Of a DNA stretch of 64,000 bases, positions 1 through 10,412 are shown piece after piece (positions within the stretch are counted from its first letter, which is position 1; each line of letters begins with the position of its first letter). The translations under genes and the position numbers were made by a program. The notes under the pieces were generated by a model. It was not told the DNA's origin and ran no database searches. It saw nothing but the letters and a program-made list of their open reading frames with translations. Origin of the DNA: Morganella morganii H1r. Its GTDB lineage: Bacteria; Pseudomonadota; Gammaproteobacteria; Enterobacterales; Enterobacteriaceae. Where the stretch lies: contig NZ_AYMP01000015.1 in the NCBI RefSeq assembly GCF_000633515.1, positions 61,426-125,425 on the forward strand. The letters run 5' to 3'.

Positions 1-5
1 AGATG

Positions 6-431
6 TTATTTTTTTGACCCGCGCAGAATCGCAGTGGTCAGACGGGAAATACAGCATAACCGCTGCTGTTCATCAAAAATCTCAATAGACCAGACCTGCT
101 GATTGCACCCGAGGTGTACCGCCTTACAATAACCGGTAACAACACCACTGCGCACCGCACGGACATGGTTGGCATTAATCTCAACACCGACCACGGTTTC
201 ATCCCCTTCACTGCACAGATATCCGGCCACCGAGCCGAGGCTTTCCGCCAGTACCACCGATGCCCCGCCGTGCAGCAGGCCGTGCGGCTGTTTGGTCCGG
301 TCATCGACCGGCATCGTCGCGATCAACTGCTCCGGCTCCACTGTCGTGAAAACAATGCCCAGGTGGCTGAGCATATTCCCTTCCGAGATGCGATTCAGTT
401 CTGCCGGTGTTGCAGGTCGTTTCCATATCAT
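6..431 (-). CDS. menI: 1,4-dihydroxy-2-naphthoyl-CoA hydrolase (hotdog thioesterase)
   Basis: Cytoplasmic hotdog-fold thioesterase of 141 aa that releases 1,4-dihydroxy-2-naphthoate from its CoA ester in menaquinone synthesis. The family signature HGGASVVLAE spans residues 54-63, with the catalytic glutamate at residue 63 as in E. coli YdiI. The length matches the family (about 136 aa). It lies 34 bp downstream of ydiJ on the same strand, the E. coli arrangement, so the two are probably cotranscribed. The stop codon is only 5 bp from the window edge. Family assignment is firm; the exact substrate follows from orthology. Confidence 0.9.
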   Translation of the reverse strand: MIWKRPATPAELNRISEGNMLSHLGIVFTTVEPEQLIATMPVDDRTKQPHGLLHGGASVVLAESLGSVAGYLCSEGDETVVGVEINANHVRAVRSGVVTGYCKAVHLGCNQQVWSIEIFDEQQRLCCISRLTTAILRGSKK

Positions 432-465
432 TAATAAGCTCTCCGCGTCGTGTTTTATCCCGCTG

Positions 466-3400
466 TCAGGATACCAGTGTCAGCAGCGCCTGCAACGGGT
501 GCAGCATCACGTTACCTTCCATCCGCTTTACCTGGCTGCGGCAGGAGTACCCGGTGGCCAGGCAGCGTTCTGACGGCAGCGACTGGTACGGCTGCGCCCA
601 GGAAAGCTGATAGATTCCTTTCGAACGCGCCAGGTTCGGCATCTCATGACCGTAAATCCCCGCCATACCGCAGCAGCCGGTACTGACCGATTGCAGTGTT
701 GCGCCAAAGCGGCAGAACAGATTCTGCCAGATTTTTACACTGTCCGGCAGTGCGGTGGACTCGGTACAGTGGCTGAACAGATACCAGGGGGGAGTATCCT
801 CACTGACATCTTTCACCGGTAATAAATCAGTATATTCTGTCAGAAATTCATGGACTAACATCACGCTGAACTGCTGTTTTTCCGGTGGCAGAACGGCTTT
901 GTATTCATCGCGGTAACAGAGCACCAGTGCCGGATCGACACCTGCCATCGGACAGCCGAGCCGCGCCACCCGGTTAAGAAAATCTGCGGTTTTATTTGCC
1001 GTGCGGGCAAACCGGGTGAGAAAACCTTTAATATGCTGCGCTTTTCCGTTCGGGCTGAACGGCAGCAGCACCGGCTGAAAACCGAGTTTTTCCGCCAGCG
1101 CGGCAAAGTCAGCCACCACTTTTGCGTCAAAATAGCTGGTGAACGGATCCTGAACGATAAAAAGATAGCGCCCGGCCCTGCGCTGTTCCGCACTCATGCT
1201 TTCCAGCATTTCCAGGGTGACAGAAACTGCGTTGCTCCCTGCCAGCTGCTGCTTCAGTGATGGTGACGACAGCAGCGGTAAATCGGTCATACCCACTGTT
1301 TTTTCACTGAGTTTCTGCACCCACGGCTGTTTCAGGAAAAAGTTAAATACCTGCGGTGCTTTCGCCATCAGCGGCGCACCGGCTTCCGCATTCGCCACCA
1401 GATGGTCGCGCAGTGGCCGCAGATAACGTCCGTGATAGAGCGCCAGAAACCGGGCGCGGAATTCCGGCACATCGATTTTAATCGGGCATTGTGTGGAACA
1501 GGCTTTGCAGGCCAGACAACCGGACATCGATTCCTTCACTTCATGGGAAAAATCATATTCCCCGCGTGAGGCCCGCCGCGTATTGCCGATTTTTTCAATC
1601 AGTCCGCGAAGTGAAATGCGGTTCTGCGGCACCGCCTGTGATAATAACGCAGGATCCGTGCCCTGCTCTGCCAGCAGCCTCAGCCACTCTCTCACCAGTC
1701 CGGCTCGGCCTTTTGGTGAGTGAAAACGGGATTGCGTCACTTTCATTGACGGGCACATCGGGCTTTTGACATCAAAATTAAAACACAGGCCGTTGCCGTT
1801 ACAGTTCATCGCGCCGGAAAAGGTATTTCTGACCTCAACGGGGATCGTTCTGTCATAGGTACCGCGCTTGATGGCATCCACCTGCATCATCGGTGCATCA
1901 CTGGTTAACGGCGCACAAATTTTGCCGGGATTGAGCCGGTTTTCCGGGTCAAATGCCCCTTTGATACGGCGCAGTTCACGGTACAGCGTGTCACCGAAAA
2001 AAGCCTCACTGTACTGCGCCCGGAATCCTTTACCGTGCTCACCCCACAGCAGGCCGCCGTATTTGGCAGTCAGCGCAACGATATCATCGGAAATCTGCTT
2101 CATCAGCATTTCCTGTTCCGGTGAGCACATGTCCAGCGCCGGACGCACATGCAATACACCCGCATCCACATGGCCGAACATGCCGTATTCCAGATGATGG
2201 CTGTCCAGCAGCGCGCGAAATTCGGTGATGTAATCCGCCAGATGTTCCGGCGGCACACAGGTATCTTCGACAAACGGGATCGGTTTTGCCGCCCCTTTAC
2301 TGTTACCGAGCAGGCCCACCGCTTTTTTGCGCATTGCATAAATACGCTCAATACCACTCAGTTCACGGCAAACCTGATAGCCAATCACACCCGCCTCATT
2401 ATTTGCCATCAATGAATCCAGGCGTTCACACAATGACGCAACCTGTCCGTCAATCAGTACTTCATCATCACCGCAGAATTCAACGATATTTAATCCCAGC
2501 AGGGTCTTATCAGGCACATCCGTGATCAGTTCACTGACGGAATGCCAGACGATATCTTCCCGTGCCAGATTCAGCACTTTTGAATCCACGGTTTCCACGG
2601 ACAGCGCCTGCGCCGCCACCATAAACGGTGCATTGCGCAGCGCGGAATCAAATGCATCATATTTGACATTCACCAGGCGGCGCACTTCCGGGATCGGCGT
2701 GATATTAAGTTTTGCCTCAGTGATCACCGCCAGTGTACCTTCGGAGCCGGTCAGGATACGGGTCAGATCAAAGGTCTGCATATCATCACTGAAGACATGG
2801 CGCAGATCATAGCCGGTCAGAAAGCGGTTGAGCTTCGGAAAGCTCTCCAGGATAGTCTGCCGGTGAGTTTCACAGCTCTCCAGTGTGGTGCGGTAAAGTT
2901 CCCCGGCCGTACTTTCCTCCTGTGCACAGCGCCGCGCCTCACTGACCGGCAGCGGCGCGGTATCCAGCAGATCACCGTTAAGCAGTACCGAGCGCAGACC
3001 CAGCACATGATCAGACGTTTTGCCGTACACCAGTGACCCCTGCCCGGAAGCATCAGTGTTAATCATCCCGCCCAGCGTGGCGCGGTTGGAGGTGGATAAC
3101 TCCGGTGCAAAAAAATAGCCGTACGGTTTCAGATAGGCATTGAGCTGATCTTTAATCACCCCCGCTTCCGCCCGCACCCAGCCCTGCTCCGGGTTAATTT
3201 CCGGAATGCGGTTCATATAGCGGGATAAATCGATCACCACCCCGTTATTCAGCGACTGACCATTAGTGCCCGTACCGCCGCCGCGCGGGGTAAAGGTAAC
3301 CGGCCGGAATTCATCCTGTGCGGCGAGGCGCATCACCAGAATCACATCGGCGGTCGAACGCGGGAAAACGATTGCCTGCGGCAGAAGCTGATAAATACTG

Positions 3401-3534
3401 TTGTCGGTCGCGAGGGTCAGCCGATCGCCATAGCGGGTGGTGGTATCGCCGGTAAATCCGCTTTCATTGAGGGCGTGAATATAACGTTCAACCGCCGGGC
3501 TTACCTGAGGGGATTGCGTTAATCGTGGGATCAT
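466..3534 (-). CDS. ydiJ: FAD/iron-sulfur oxidoreductase YdiJ (D-2-hydroxyglutarate dehydrogenase type)
   Basis: Large multidomain oxidoreductase of about 1022 aa. It has an N-terminal FAD-binding (PCMH) domain containing PRGGGTGTNGQSL near residue 90, a C-terminal FAD-oxidase domain, a ferredoxin-like part with cysteine clusters (CNGNGLC...CP and CLACKACSTQCP), and a C-terminal cysteine-rich domain with TGCCGMAG. This architecture is that of E. coli YdiJ (about 1018 aa), described as a D-2-hydroxyglutarate dehydrogenase. I prefer the start at MIPRLTQ, which aligns with the E. coli N-terminus; an ATG 21 bp further upstream (3555) is possible and neither has a strong ribosome-binding site. Upstream menI is probably in the same transcript; ydiK is divergent. 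Confidence 0.88.
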   Translation of the reverse strand: MIPRLTQSPQVSPAVERYIHALNESGFTGDTTTRYGDRLTLATDNSIYQLLPQAIVFPRSTADVILVMRLAAQDEFRPVTFTPRGGGTGTNGQSLNNGVVIDLSRYMNRIPEINPEQGWVRAEAGVIKDQLNAYLKPYGYFFAPELSTSNRATLGGMINTDASGQGSLVYGKTSDHVLGLRSVLLNGDLLDTAPLPVSEARRCAQEESTAGELYRTTLESCETHRQTILESFPKLNRFLTGYDLRHVFSDDMQTFDLTRILTGSEGTLAVITEAKLNITPIPEVRRLVNVKYDAFDSALRNAPFMVAAQALSVETVDSKVLNLAREDIVWHSVSELITDVPDKTLLGLNIVEFCGDDEVLIDGQVASLCERLDSLMANNEAGVIGYQVCRELSGIERIYAMRKKAVGLLGNSKGAAKPIPFVEDTCVPPEHLADYITEFRALLDSHHLEYGMFGHVDAGVLHVRPALDMCSPEQEMLMKQISDDIVALTAKYGGLLWGEHGKGFRAQYSEAFFGDTLYRELRRIKGAFDPENRLNPGKICAPLTSDAPMMQVDAIKRGTYDRTIPVEVRNTFSGAMNCNGNGLCFNFDVKSPMCPSMKVTQSRFHSPKGRAGLVREWLRLLAEQGTDPALLSQAVPQNRISLRGLIEKIGNTRRASRGEYDFSHEVKESMSGCLACKACSTQCPIKIDVPEFRARFLALYHGRYLRPLRDHLVANAEAGAPLMAKAPQVFNFFLKQPWVQKLSEKTVGMTDLPLLSSPSLKQQLAGSNAVSVTLEMLESMSAEQRRAGRYLFIVQDPFTSYFDAKVVADFAALAEKLGFQPVLLPFSPNGKAQHIKGFLTRFARTANKTADFLNRVARLGCPMAGVDPALVLCYRDEYKAVLPPEKQQFSVMLVHEFLTEYTDLLPVKDVSEDTPPWYLFSHCTESTALPDSVKIWQNLFCRFGATLQSVSTGCCGMAGIYGHEMPNLARSKGIYQLSWAQPYQSLPSERCLATGYSCRSQVKRMEGNVMLHPLQALLTLVS

Positions 3535-3743
3535 TATCTGCGGCTCTTTTATCATAAATGGTCACATTGCAAATCTGACAATATAATTATGTGGTTAACT
3601 CTTCATTCTGATGCATGATTCATGCGAGAATATTCACCTTAACACACAATGTATTCATTTTGCGCCTGCAATAAAATAACGCAATATTTGCGCTCCTTTA
3701 TCGGGAACAACCAGTTAATTCATTTACAAAGGGAAACTTATCC

Positions 3744-4859
3744 GTGGAAAAATCGCAACCGGGTTATGATTTACCTAAACTAATATTCGCCGTCGGAGCG
3801 ATATCAATTCTCATTGTCATTAGTTTTTGGGTATTAAGTCCGTTTCTTCCGGGCTTTGTCTGGGCGGGTATGATAGTGATTGCCACCTGGCCGGTTTATA
3901 CCGCAATCCGCCGCCGTGTCCGTAACAGCCGCTGGATAGCCGCATCCATTATGGTCATGCTGATTATTCTGTTGTTTGTCTTTCCGCTGGCTTTGCTTAT
4001 CAACAGTATCGTCGAAAACAGTGAACCGCTGATGCGCTGGGTCAAAGCTCCGGGGCAGCTGACACTGCCGGAGCTGTACTGGCTCGACTCAATCCCGGTT
4101 ATCGGGCCGAAACTGTTTGCCAGCTGGACAACTCTGGTCGCCAGCGGCGGTAACGCCATGATGGCGAAAATCCAGCCTTACCTTGGACAGGGCGCGGCCT
4201 GGTTCCTGACACAGTTACTGAGCGCCGGTAAATTCCTGTTCCACCTGGCGATTATGCTGCTGTTCAGTGCCCTGCTCTACCTTCAGGGCGAAGAAACGAT
4301 GCGCGGCTTCCGCCATTTCGCCCTGCGTCTCGCCGGGATGCGCGGTGACGCCGCCGTGTTGCTGGCAGCCATGTCTGTACGCGCTGTGGCACTGGGGGTT
4401 GTGGTCACCGCATTAACCCAGGCGATTATCGGCGGACTGGGTCTGGGGCTGGCCGGCGTGCCGTTTGCCGCGATTCTGACTGTGCTTATTTTTATCTGCT
4501 GTGTGGCACAACTCGGCCCGCTGCTGATTATGATCCCGTCCATCATTTATCTGTTCTGGACAGGAGATACCACCTGGGCTGTGGTAATGATTGTCTGGGC
4601 CGGTATTGTTGCCACCATGGATGGCATTCTGCGTCCGTATCTCATCAAAATGGGGGCCGATTTACCGATGGTTCTGATTCTGACGGGTGTTATCGGCGGG
4701 ATGTTATCACTCGGCATGATCGGACTCTTTATCGGCCCTGTCGTGCTGGCAGTTTCTTACACACTGCTGAAAGCATGGATGAATGATGTGCCAACGCCGT
4801 CAGATGACCTGACGGAAGTTCGTGCTTATATGGAAGAACAACTCTCGGAAAAAGAATAA
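3744..4859 (+). CDS. ydiK: AI-2E family inner-membrane transporter YdiK
   Basis: Polytopic inner-membrane protein of 371 aa of the AI-2 exporter (PerM) superfamily, with two hydrophobic helices at residues 10-60 and a cluster of about five or six after residue 150. The start is GTG, preceded by an AAAGGG Shine-Dalgarno 8-9 bp upstream. The gene is divergent from ydiJ and followed by a hairpin and then rprA, the same neighbours as in E. coli. The transported substrate of YdiK is not established. Confidence 0.88.
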   Translation: MEKSQPGYDLPKLIFAVGAISILIVISFWVLSPFLPGFVWAGMIVIATWPVYTAIRRRVRNSRWIAASIMVMLIILLFVFPLALLINSIVENSEPLMRWVKAPGQLTLPELYWLDSIPVIGPKLFASWTTLVASGGNAMMAKIQPYLGQGAAWFLTQLLSAGKFLFHLAIMLLFSALLYLQGEETMRGFRHFALRLAGMRGDAAVLLAAMSVRAVALGVVVTALTQAIIGGLGLGLAGVPFAAILTVLIFICCVAQLGPLLIMIPSIIYLFWTGDTTWAVVMIVWAGIVATMDGILRPYLIKMGADLPMVLILTGVIGGMLSLGMIGLFIGPVVLAVSYTLLKAWMNDVPTPSDDLTEVRAYMEEQLSEKE

Positions 4860-4866
4860 GTTTTTA

Positions 4867-4894
4867 ATCAGAGGTGCAGAAACGCACCTCTGAT
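4867..4894 (+). terminator. Hairpin after ydiK
   Basis: Perfect 11-bp inverted repeat (ATCAGAGGTGC / GCACCTCTGAT) with a 6-nt loop, 8 bp after the ydiK stop. It is followed by an AT-rich tract (TATTTAATTAATTATT) rather than a clean T run, so it is a plausible but imperfect intrinsic terminator. Confidence 0.6.
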
Positions 4895-5046
4895 ATATTT
4901 AATTAATTATTCAATTATGGTTCATAAATAGCATTAATAATTTGAAATATTAATATACATTGAGAAAAATACACCGGACTTATTCCCGTTACGGACAGAG
5001 GTTCTGAATATATTTCACTTATCTAACAATCAGTAAATATATATAT

Positions 5047-5060
5047 TGAGACAATTCTTA
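5047..5060 (+). promoter_or_regulatory. Candidate RcsB box of rprA
   Basis: TGAGACAATTCTTA resembles the RcsB-binding site upstream of E. coli rprA and the general RcsB consensus. It sits about 37-50 bp upstream of the inferred RprA start, with a -10-like TAATAT at 5084-5089. The position relative to the RNA agrees with Rcs activation of rprA in E. coli; binding here is inferred. Confidence 0.5.
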
Positions 5061-5096
5061 ATGCAGGCATATCTTAATTATTTTAATATATCCGCC

Positions 5097-5205
5097 ATCA
5101 AGTAACGAATTAAAAGGTATTGTTATTCATTACAATGATACCTTCCGAATACAAATATTGCTGTGTGTAGTCTTTGCCTGTCAGCCCATGATAGGCTTTT
5201 TTTTT
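5097..5205 (+). ncRNA. rprA: RprA small regulatory RNA
   Basis: A block of about 22 nt at 5157-5178 is identical to the conserved 3' part of E. coli RprA as I recall it. It is followed by an intrinsic terminator (GCCTGTC / GATAGGC with one G-U pair, then nine T at 5197-5205). The gene lies between ydiK and ppsA, the E. coli location. The 5' half has diverged but still forms a hairpin around 5115-5144. RprA is an Hfq-dependent RNA that opens the rpoS leader and is made under Rcs control. The 5' end is set from the TAATAT -10 element and is approximate. Confidence 0.8.
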
Positions 5206-5282
5206 GCCTGTAATTCAGGATATCTGATTTGGTTTTATTTTGATTTGCCTTAAGTGCTGACGAATATTCTAACATTGAATAC

Positions 5283-5314
5283 CAAAAAAAAGCCCGAAAT
5301 AATCCGGGCTTTTA
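5283..5314 (-). terminator. Intrinsic terminator of ppsA
   Basis: On the minus strand, AGCCCG/CGGGCT stem flanked by A and T runs (T8 on the minus strand), 20 bp past the ppsA stop codon. Confidence 0.8.
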
Positions 5315-5333
5315 ATCATTTTAAATGACTGAA

Positions 5334-7712
5334 TCAGTGATTTTCTGCTAATGAAATCCAGGTTTTCACTACAGTATCCGGATTAAGAGAAACACTGTCG
5401 ATTCCCTGCTCCATCAGCCAGGCCGCAAAATCCTGGTGGTCGGATGGTCCCTGACCACATATTCCCACATATTTGTTACGTGCTTTCGCCGCTTTGATCG
5501 CCATCGACAGCAGTGCTTTCACCGCATCGTTACGCTCATCAAACAGGGTGGAAACCACACCGGAGTCACGATCCAGACCCAGCGTCAGCTGTGTCATGTC
5601 GTTGGAGCCGATAGAGAAGCCGTCAAAATATTCGAGGAACTGGTCAGCCAGCAGTGCGTTTGACGGGATTTCACACATCATAATCAGGCGCAGGCCATTT
5701 TCGCCGCGCTTCAGACCATGAGCCGCCAGTTCATTCACCACAGCTTCTGCCTGTGCCACTGTACGGACAAACGGAATCATCACTTCGACGTTAGTCAGAT
5801 CCATATCGTTACGCACACGTTTTACCGCTTCACATTCCAGCGCGAAACAGTCACGGAAATCATCATGCACATAACGGCCTGCACCACGGAAGCCCAGCAT
5901 CGGGTTTTCTTCATGCGGTTCGTAGATATCCCCGCCGACCAGGTTGGCATACTCGTTGGATTTAAAGTCAGACAGACGGACAATCACTTTCTTCGGATAG
6001 AACGCTGCGGCAATTGTGGCAATCCCTTCAACCAGACGACCGATATAGAATTCCACCGGATCATCATAGCCCTGCATCATGCTGCGGATTTCCGCCTGTA
6101 ATTCCGGGGTCTGCTGATCAAATTCCAGCAGTGCGCGCGGGTGTACACCAATCATACGGTTGATGATAAATTCCAGACGCGCCAGACCGACACCTTCATG
6201 CGGCAGGCAGGCAAAGTCAAATGCACGGTCAGGGTTACCGACGTTCATCATGATTTTGGTGCCCACTTCCGGCATTTTATCGATTTCAGACGAATGAATA
6301 TCAAAATCCAGTTTACCGCCGTAGACATAACCGGTATCCCCTTCAGAACAGGAAACCGTCACTTCCTGACCTTCTTTCAGAAGTTCGGTGGCATCGCCGC
6401 AGCCGACAACCGCTGGGATCCCCAGCTCACGGGCAATGATTGCCGCGTGACAGGTACGGCCGCCGCGGTTGGTAACAATCGCCGCGGCTTTCTTCATGAT
6501 CGGTTCCCAGTCCGGGTCAGTCATATCAGTGACTAACACATCACCCGGCTGAATACGATCCATCTGGCTCAGGTCATGGATCACTTTGACCACACCGGCA
6601 CCGATACGGTGACCGATTGCACGGCCTTCAACCAGCACAGTACTCTGGCCGTTCAGCTGATAACGTTCCATCACCTGCTGATTGGAACGAACGGTTTCCG
6701 GACGCGCCTGCACGATATACAGTTTGCCGTTGTTACCGTCTTTCGCCCACTCGATATCCATCGGACGACCGTAGTGTTTTTCAATGGTAACAGCCTGTTT
6801 TGCCAGCTCTTCCACTTCACTGTCGGTCAGTGAGAAACGTTTGCATTTTTCTGCGTCCACATCTTCAATGCGAACCTGTTTGCCGTGGCTGGTGTCATCC
6901 GCATAAACCATCTGAATTTTCTTGGAACCCATGGTGCGGCGGACAATGGCCGGACGGCCTTTTTCCAGGGTTGGTTTGTGGACATAAAACTCGTCCGGGT
7001 TTACCGCGCCCTGCACCACCATCTCACCCAGCCCGTAAGCGGATGTGATAAAGACCACCTGGTCAAAACCGGACTCAGTATCGATAGTGAACATCACGCC
7101 GGAAGACGCGAGGTCAGAACGCACCATGCGCTGAACACCGGCAGACAGTGCAATACCACGGTGGTCATAGCCCTGATGCACGCGGTAAGAAATCGCGCGG
7201 TCATTAAATAATGAAGCAAATACGTGCTTGATGGCGACCATAATCGCATCAATGCCCTGCACGTTTAAGAAGGTTTCCTGCTGTCCCGCGAAGGAGGCAT
7301 CCGGCATATCCTCAGCCGTTGCGGAAGAACGCACAGCAAAAGATGCGCCTTTCTCGCCTTCGGACAGCTGTTCATACGCCTGACGGATATCCTGCTCAAA
7401 TTCCGCAGAGAACGGGGTATCAATTACCCATCCGCGGATCTGCGCACCGGCTTTCGCCAGCTGGTTGACATCGTCAACATCCGTTTTATCCAGCAGCTCA
7501 TAAATACGCTGGTTGACGCCACTTTGCTCAAGAAAGTCATTGAAGGCCTGTGCCGTGGTGGCAAAACCATTGGGAACAGACACGCCTAATCCGGAAAGAT
7601 TGGTTATCATTTCACCTAAAGACGCATTTTTACCACCGACACGGGGTACGTCATTCATACCTAATTGGTTATACCAAAGTACATTACACGGGGTTTGACC
7701 ATTGTTGGACAT
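5334..7712 (-). CDS. ppsA: Phosphoenolpyruvate synthase
   Basis: Gluconeogenic enzyme converting pyruvate + ATP + water to PEP + AMP + phosphate (792 aa). The N-terminal ATP/pyruvate-binding domain contains [10 protein letters not shown], the central swivelling domain carries the phosphorylatable histidine in [15 protein letters not shown], and the C-terminal PEP-utilising barrel ends in CGQGPSDH with the catalytic cysteine. The start at MSNNG is chosen because it matches E. coli and has AAAAGGA 9-12 bp upstream; an in-frame ATG at 7733 has no ribosome-binding site. Divergent ppsR encodes its regulatory kinase/phosphorylase. Confidence 0.96.
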   Translation of the reverse strand: MSNNGQTPCNVLWYNQLGMNDVPRVGGKNASLGEMITNLSGLGVSVPNGFATTAQAFNDFLEQSGVNQRIYELLDKTDVDDVNQLAKAGAQIRGWVIDTPFSAEFEQDIRQAYEQLSEGEKGASFAVRSSATAEDMPDASFAGQQETFLNVQGIDAIMVAIKHVFASLFNDRAISYRVHQGYDHRGIALSAGVQRMVRSDLASSGVMFTIDTESGFDQVVFITSAYGLGEMVVQGAVNPDEFYVHKPTLEKGRPAIVRRTMGSKKIQMVYADDTSHGKQVRIEDVDAEKCKRFSLTDSEVEELAKQAVTIEKHYGRPMDIEWAKDGNNGKLYIVQARPETVRSNQQVMERYQLNGQSTVLVEGRAIGHRIGAGVVKVIHDLSQMDRIQPGDVLVTDMTDPDWEPIMKKAAAIVTNRGGRTCHAAIIARELGIPAVVGCGDATELLKEGQEVTVSCSEGDTGYVYGGKLDFDIHSSEIDKMPEVGTKIMMNVGNPDRAFDFACLPHEGVGLARLEFIINRMIGVHPRALLEFDQQTPELQAEIRSMMQGYDDPVEFYIGRLVEGIATIAAAFYPKKVIVRLSDFKSNEYANLVGGDIYEPHEENPMLGFRGAGRYVHDDFRDCFALECEAVKRVRNDMDLTNVEVMIPFVRTVAQAEAVVNELAAHGLKRGENGLRLIMMCEIPSNALLADQFLEYFDGFSIGSNDMTQLTLGLDRDSGVVSTLFDERNDAVKALLSMAIKAAKARNKYVGICGQGPSDHQDFAAWLMEQGIDSVSLNPDTVVKTWISLAENH

Positions 7713-7930
7713 TGCAAGCAATCCTTTTAACATTCAAAAGAAGGTAAAATCGGAAATACGGGCTCTGCTGAGCATCAGAAACAGATTATCACAATGTTTG
7801 TAAGAATATAGACAGGTGAATCGATCAACCCGATTACAATATTTTTTTATCCTTTATAATCATGTTTTAATTTATTTGTGCCGTTGCTCCGGATTATCGA
7901 TTCAGCAAAAAACATAGGAAAATAAATAAC

Positions 7931-8794
7931 ATGTCTATCACAACCGGCTCATCTTCTGATACACAAAATAAAGAAACACGGAGTGTCTTCTTTATTTCTG
8001 ACGGAACGGCTATTACGGCGGAAGTATTAGGTCATGCTGTATTGTCTCAGTTCCCTATTGATATTATCGCTTACACTCTGCCTTTCGTGGCAACCGTAGA
8101 GCGTGCGCTGGAAATCAGACAAAAAATCGATACCATTTTTGAAACCACCGGGTTACGCCCGCTGGTGTTCTACTCCATTATCTGTCAGGACGTGCGCGAA
8201 GCTATTACCGGCAGTCAGGGCTGCTGCCAGGATATCGTCCAGACCCTGGTGGCACCGATTCAGAAAGAGATTCAGATGGAACCTCAGCCGATGTTCAACC
8301 GGACGCATGGTTTATCCAAACGTAATCTGAGTCAGTATGACGCCCGTATCGCCGCCATTGATTTCGCGCTGGCGCATGATGACGGCGTTTCCCTGCGTAA
8401 TATGGATCAGGCTCAGGTGATTCTGCTCGGCGTTTCCCGCTGCGGTAAAACCCCGACCAGCCTCTACCTGGCGATGCAGTTCGGTATCCAGGCTGCCAAC
8501 TATCCGTTTACCGCAGATGATATGGACAATCTGCAGCTGCCTGCCGCCCTGAAACCGTATAATAAAAAACTATTCGGTCTGACCATTGATCCTGAACGTC
8601 TTGCCGCTATCCGGGAAGAGCGCCGCGAAAACAGCCGCTACGCCTCAATCCGCCAGTGCCGGATGGAACTGGCAGAGGTGGAAGCACTGTATCGCAAACA
8701 CAAAATCAGCTACCTCAATACCACAAACTATTCGGTGGAAGAGATATCGACAAAAATCATCGATTCTCTGGGATTAAACCGCCGTATGTTCTGA
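7931..8794 (+). CDS. ppsR: PEP synthase regulatory protein (ADP-dependent kinase/Pi-dependent phosphorylase)
   Basis: Bifunctional protein of 287 aa that inactivates PpsA by ADP-dependent phosphorylation and reactivates it by phosphorolysis. The DUF299 fold is clear: [12 protein letters not shown] near the N-terminus and the P-loop GVSRCGKT at residues 167-174. It is about 10 aa longer than E. coli PpsR because of an N-terminal tail. Divergent from its target ppsA across 218 bp. Confidence 0.95.
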   Translation: MSITTGSSSDTQNKETRSVFFISDGTAITAEVLGHAVLSQFPIDIIAYTLPFVATVERALEIRQKIDTIFETTGLRPLVFYSIICQDVREAITGSQGCCQDIVQTLVAPIQKEIQMEPQPMFNRTHGLSKRNLSQYDARIAAIDFALAHDDGVSLRNMDQAQVILLGVSRCGKTPTSLYLAMQFGIQAANYPFTADDMDNLQLPAALKPYNKKLFGLTIDPERLAAIREERRENSRYASIRQCRMELAEVEALYRKHKISYLNTTNYSVEEISTKIIDSLGLNRRMF

Positions 8795-8809
8795 CAGCGG
8801 AAACGGTTA

Positions 8810-8841
8810 AGTGGATCACATTCCCCCGGTGATCCACTTTC
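8810..8841 (+). terminator. Intrinsic terminator of ppsR
   Basis: Perfect 10-bp stem AGTGGATCAC / GTGATCCACT with a 9-nt loop, followed by a short T-rich stretch, 16 bp past the ppsR stop. Confidence 0.7.
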
Positions 8842-8940
8842 TGCAATTGTATCTTGTAATCATCACGTTTTCGTTTATTGTGATCGGTATCACTGTGGTT
8901 TCACACAGCAACTGACCGAATTCAGAGACAGCATTAATCT

Positions 8941-9990
8941 ATGGAAAAAACGGATGAACTGCGCACACGGGCAATAGACAAACTGATCACCCCGTCTGCG
9001 CTGGCCGGTGAGTTTCCGGCCACAGAAGCAATTAATAAGAATGTCGCCACATCACGAACCCGCATTGAACACATTTTAACCGGCGACGACCCGCGTCTGC
9101 TGGTGATTATCGGCCCCTGCTCCGTGCATGACCCGATTGCCGCACTGGATTACGCACAACGCCTGAGCGAGCTGCTGCCAAAATACAGCGCGCGCCTTGA
9201 AATTGTGATGCGTACCTATTTTGAAAAGCCGCGTACGGTTGTCGGCTGGAAAGGGCTGATTTCAGATCCGCGTCTGGACAACTCCTGCCAGGTCAATGAA
9301 GGTATCCGGCTGGCACGCAAACTGCTGATCGACGTTAACGCACTGAATGTCCCGACAGCCACCGAGTTTCTCGATATGGTCACCGGCCAGTATATTGCGG
9401 ATCTCATCAGCTGGGGGGCAATCGGTGCCCGCACCACGGAAAGCCAGATCCACCGCGAAATGGCCTCCGCGCTCTCCTGCCCGGTCGGCTTCAAAAACGG
9501 GACTGACGGCAATATCAAAATTGCGATTGATGCTATCCGTGCCGCACAGGCCGGTCATATGTTCCTGTCACCGGATAAAGACGGTCAGATGACCATTTAC
9601 CAGACCAAAGGCAATCCGTTCGGGCATATTATTATGCGCGGCGGCAAAACACCGAACTATGCCGCCGGTGATATTGCGCACGCCTGTGATCAGCTGCGCC
9701 AGTTTGACCTGCCGGAACATCTGGTGATTGATTTCAGCCACGGTAACTGTCAGAAAATCCACCGCCGTCAGCTGGATGTCGCCAAAGATGTCGCACAACA
9801 GATTAAAGACGGTTCGCGGGCTATCGCCGGTGTTATGGCGGAAAGCTTTATTCAGGAAGGCACTCAAAAACTGGTCAATCACAAAGCACCTGTGTACGGG
9901 CAGTCGATTACTGACCCGTGCCTGAGCTGGGCGGATACCGTCACCTTGCTGGATATTCTGGCGGACGCGGCGAATGCCCGTTTCAGCTGA
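8941..9990 (+). CDS. aroH: 3-deoxy-7-phosphoheptulonate synthase (DAHP synthase), AroH type
   Basis: First enzyme of the shikimate pathway, joining PEP and erythrose 4-phosphate; 349 aa, type I DAHP synthase. Hallmarks include LVIIGPCSVHD, RTYFEKPRTVVGWKGL, GARTTESQIHREMAS, and DFSHGNCQK. Similarity to E. coli AroH and the ppsR-aroH-hemP order support the tryptophan-sensitive isoform; feedback specificity is inferred. I see no TrpR operator (CTAG-core palindrome) in the 146 bp upstream, so E. coli-type repression is not supported by sequence. Confidence 0.93.
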   Translation: MEKTDELRTRAIDKLITPSALAGEFPATEAINKNVATSRTRIEHILTGDDPRLLVIIGPCSVHDPIAALDYAQRLSELLPKYSARLEIVMRTYFEKPRTVVGWKGLISDPRLDNSCQVNEGIRLARKLLIDVNALNVPTATEFLDMVTGQYIADLISWGAIGARTTESQIHREMASALSCPVGFKNGTDGNIKIAIDAIRAAQAGHMFLSPDKDGQMTIYQTKGNPFGHIIMRGGKTPNYAAGDIAHACDQLRQFDLPEHLVIDFSHGNCQKIHRRQLDVAKDVAQQIKDGSRAIAGVMAESFIQEGTQKLVNHKAPVYGQSITDPCLSWADTVTLLDILADAANARFS

Positions 9991-10006
9991 TTTTTTCCTT
10001 ATTATG

Positions 10007-10031
10007 AAACAGGATGCCCGGCATCCTGTTT
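10007..10031 (+). terminator. Intrinsic terminator of aroH
   Basis: AAACAGGATGC / GCATCCTGTTT stem with a 3-nt loop, 16 bp past the aroH stop codon. Confidence 0.75.
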
Positions 10032-10160
10032 ATTCATCACTCGTAGTTATCATTTACACACCATATAGTTGAGATACAGCTCACTTTTTCCATGTAAATC
10101 CCCCCTCCGGAAAGAAATCGCTTGTACAGATTCCGTCATCTGCTGATAATAATTTGCGAG

Positions 10161-10175
10161 TGAGAATTGATATCA
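10161..10175 (+). promoter_or_regulatory. Fur box upstream of hemP
   Basis: TGAGAATTGATATCA matches 11 of 14 defined positions of the 7-1-7 Fur consensus (TGATAATNATTATCA) and ends 11 bp before the hemP start. Iron repression of the haem genes is the expected role. Confidence 0.6.
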
Positions 10176-10186
10176 AATAAAACTAT

Positions 10187-10375
10187 ATGACTGAAAATAA
10201 TCAGAATTCTGTGATATCCGGACGTTCCGGATATAAAAATACAGCAACGAATAAGATCACAGTTATCAGCAGCGAGGCACTTCTGGGACCTCAGCAACGC
10301 ATTATTATCCACCATCAGAATGAGGAATATCACCTGCGCCGGACAAAAAACGGAAAACTGATTCTGACCAAATAA
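10187..10375 (+). CDS. hemP: Hemin uptake protein HemP (YdiE family)
   Basis: Small basic cytoplasmic protein of 62 aa. The C-terminal half holds the HemP core (SEALLGPQQRIIIHHQNEEYHLR followed by a short K-rich tail, residues 29-62). It follows aroH as ydiE does in E. coli, but here it still heads haem transport genes. No clear Shine-Dalgarno precedes the ATG. HemP proteins act in haem uptake regulation; the molecular role is not settled. Confidence 0.85.
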   Translation: MTENNQNSVISGRSGYKNTATNKITVISSEALLGPQQRIIIHHQNEEYHLRRTKNGKLILTK

Positions 10376-10412
10376 TATACCGGCCAGCCACCTGTTTCCT
10401 TAAGGCAGCCAG

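Noticed and set aside
8795..8940. TrpR or TyrR operator before aroH
   Set aside because: No CTAG-core palindrome and no TGTAAA-N6-TTTACA box could be found in the interval.
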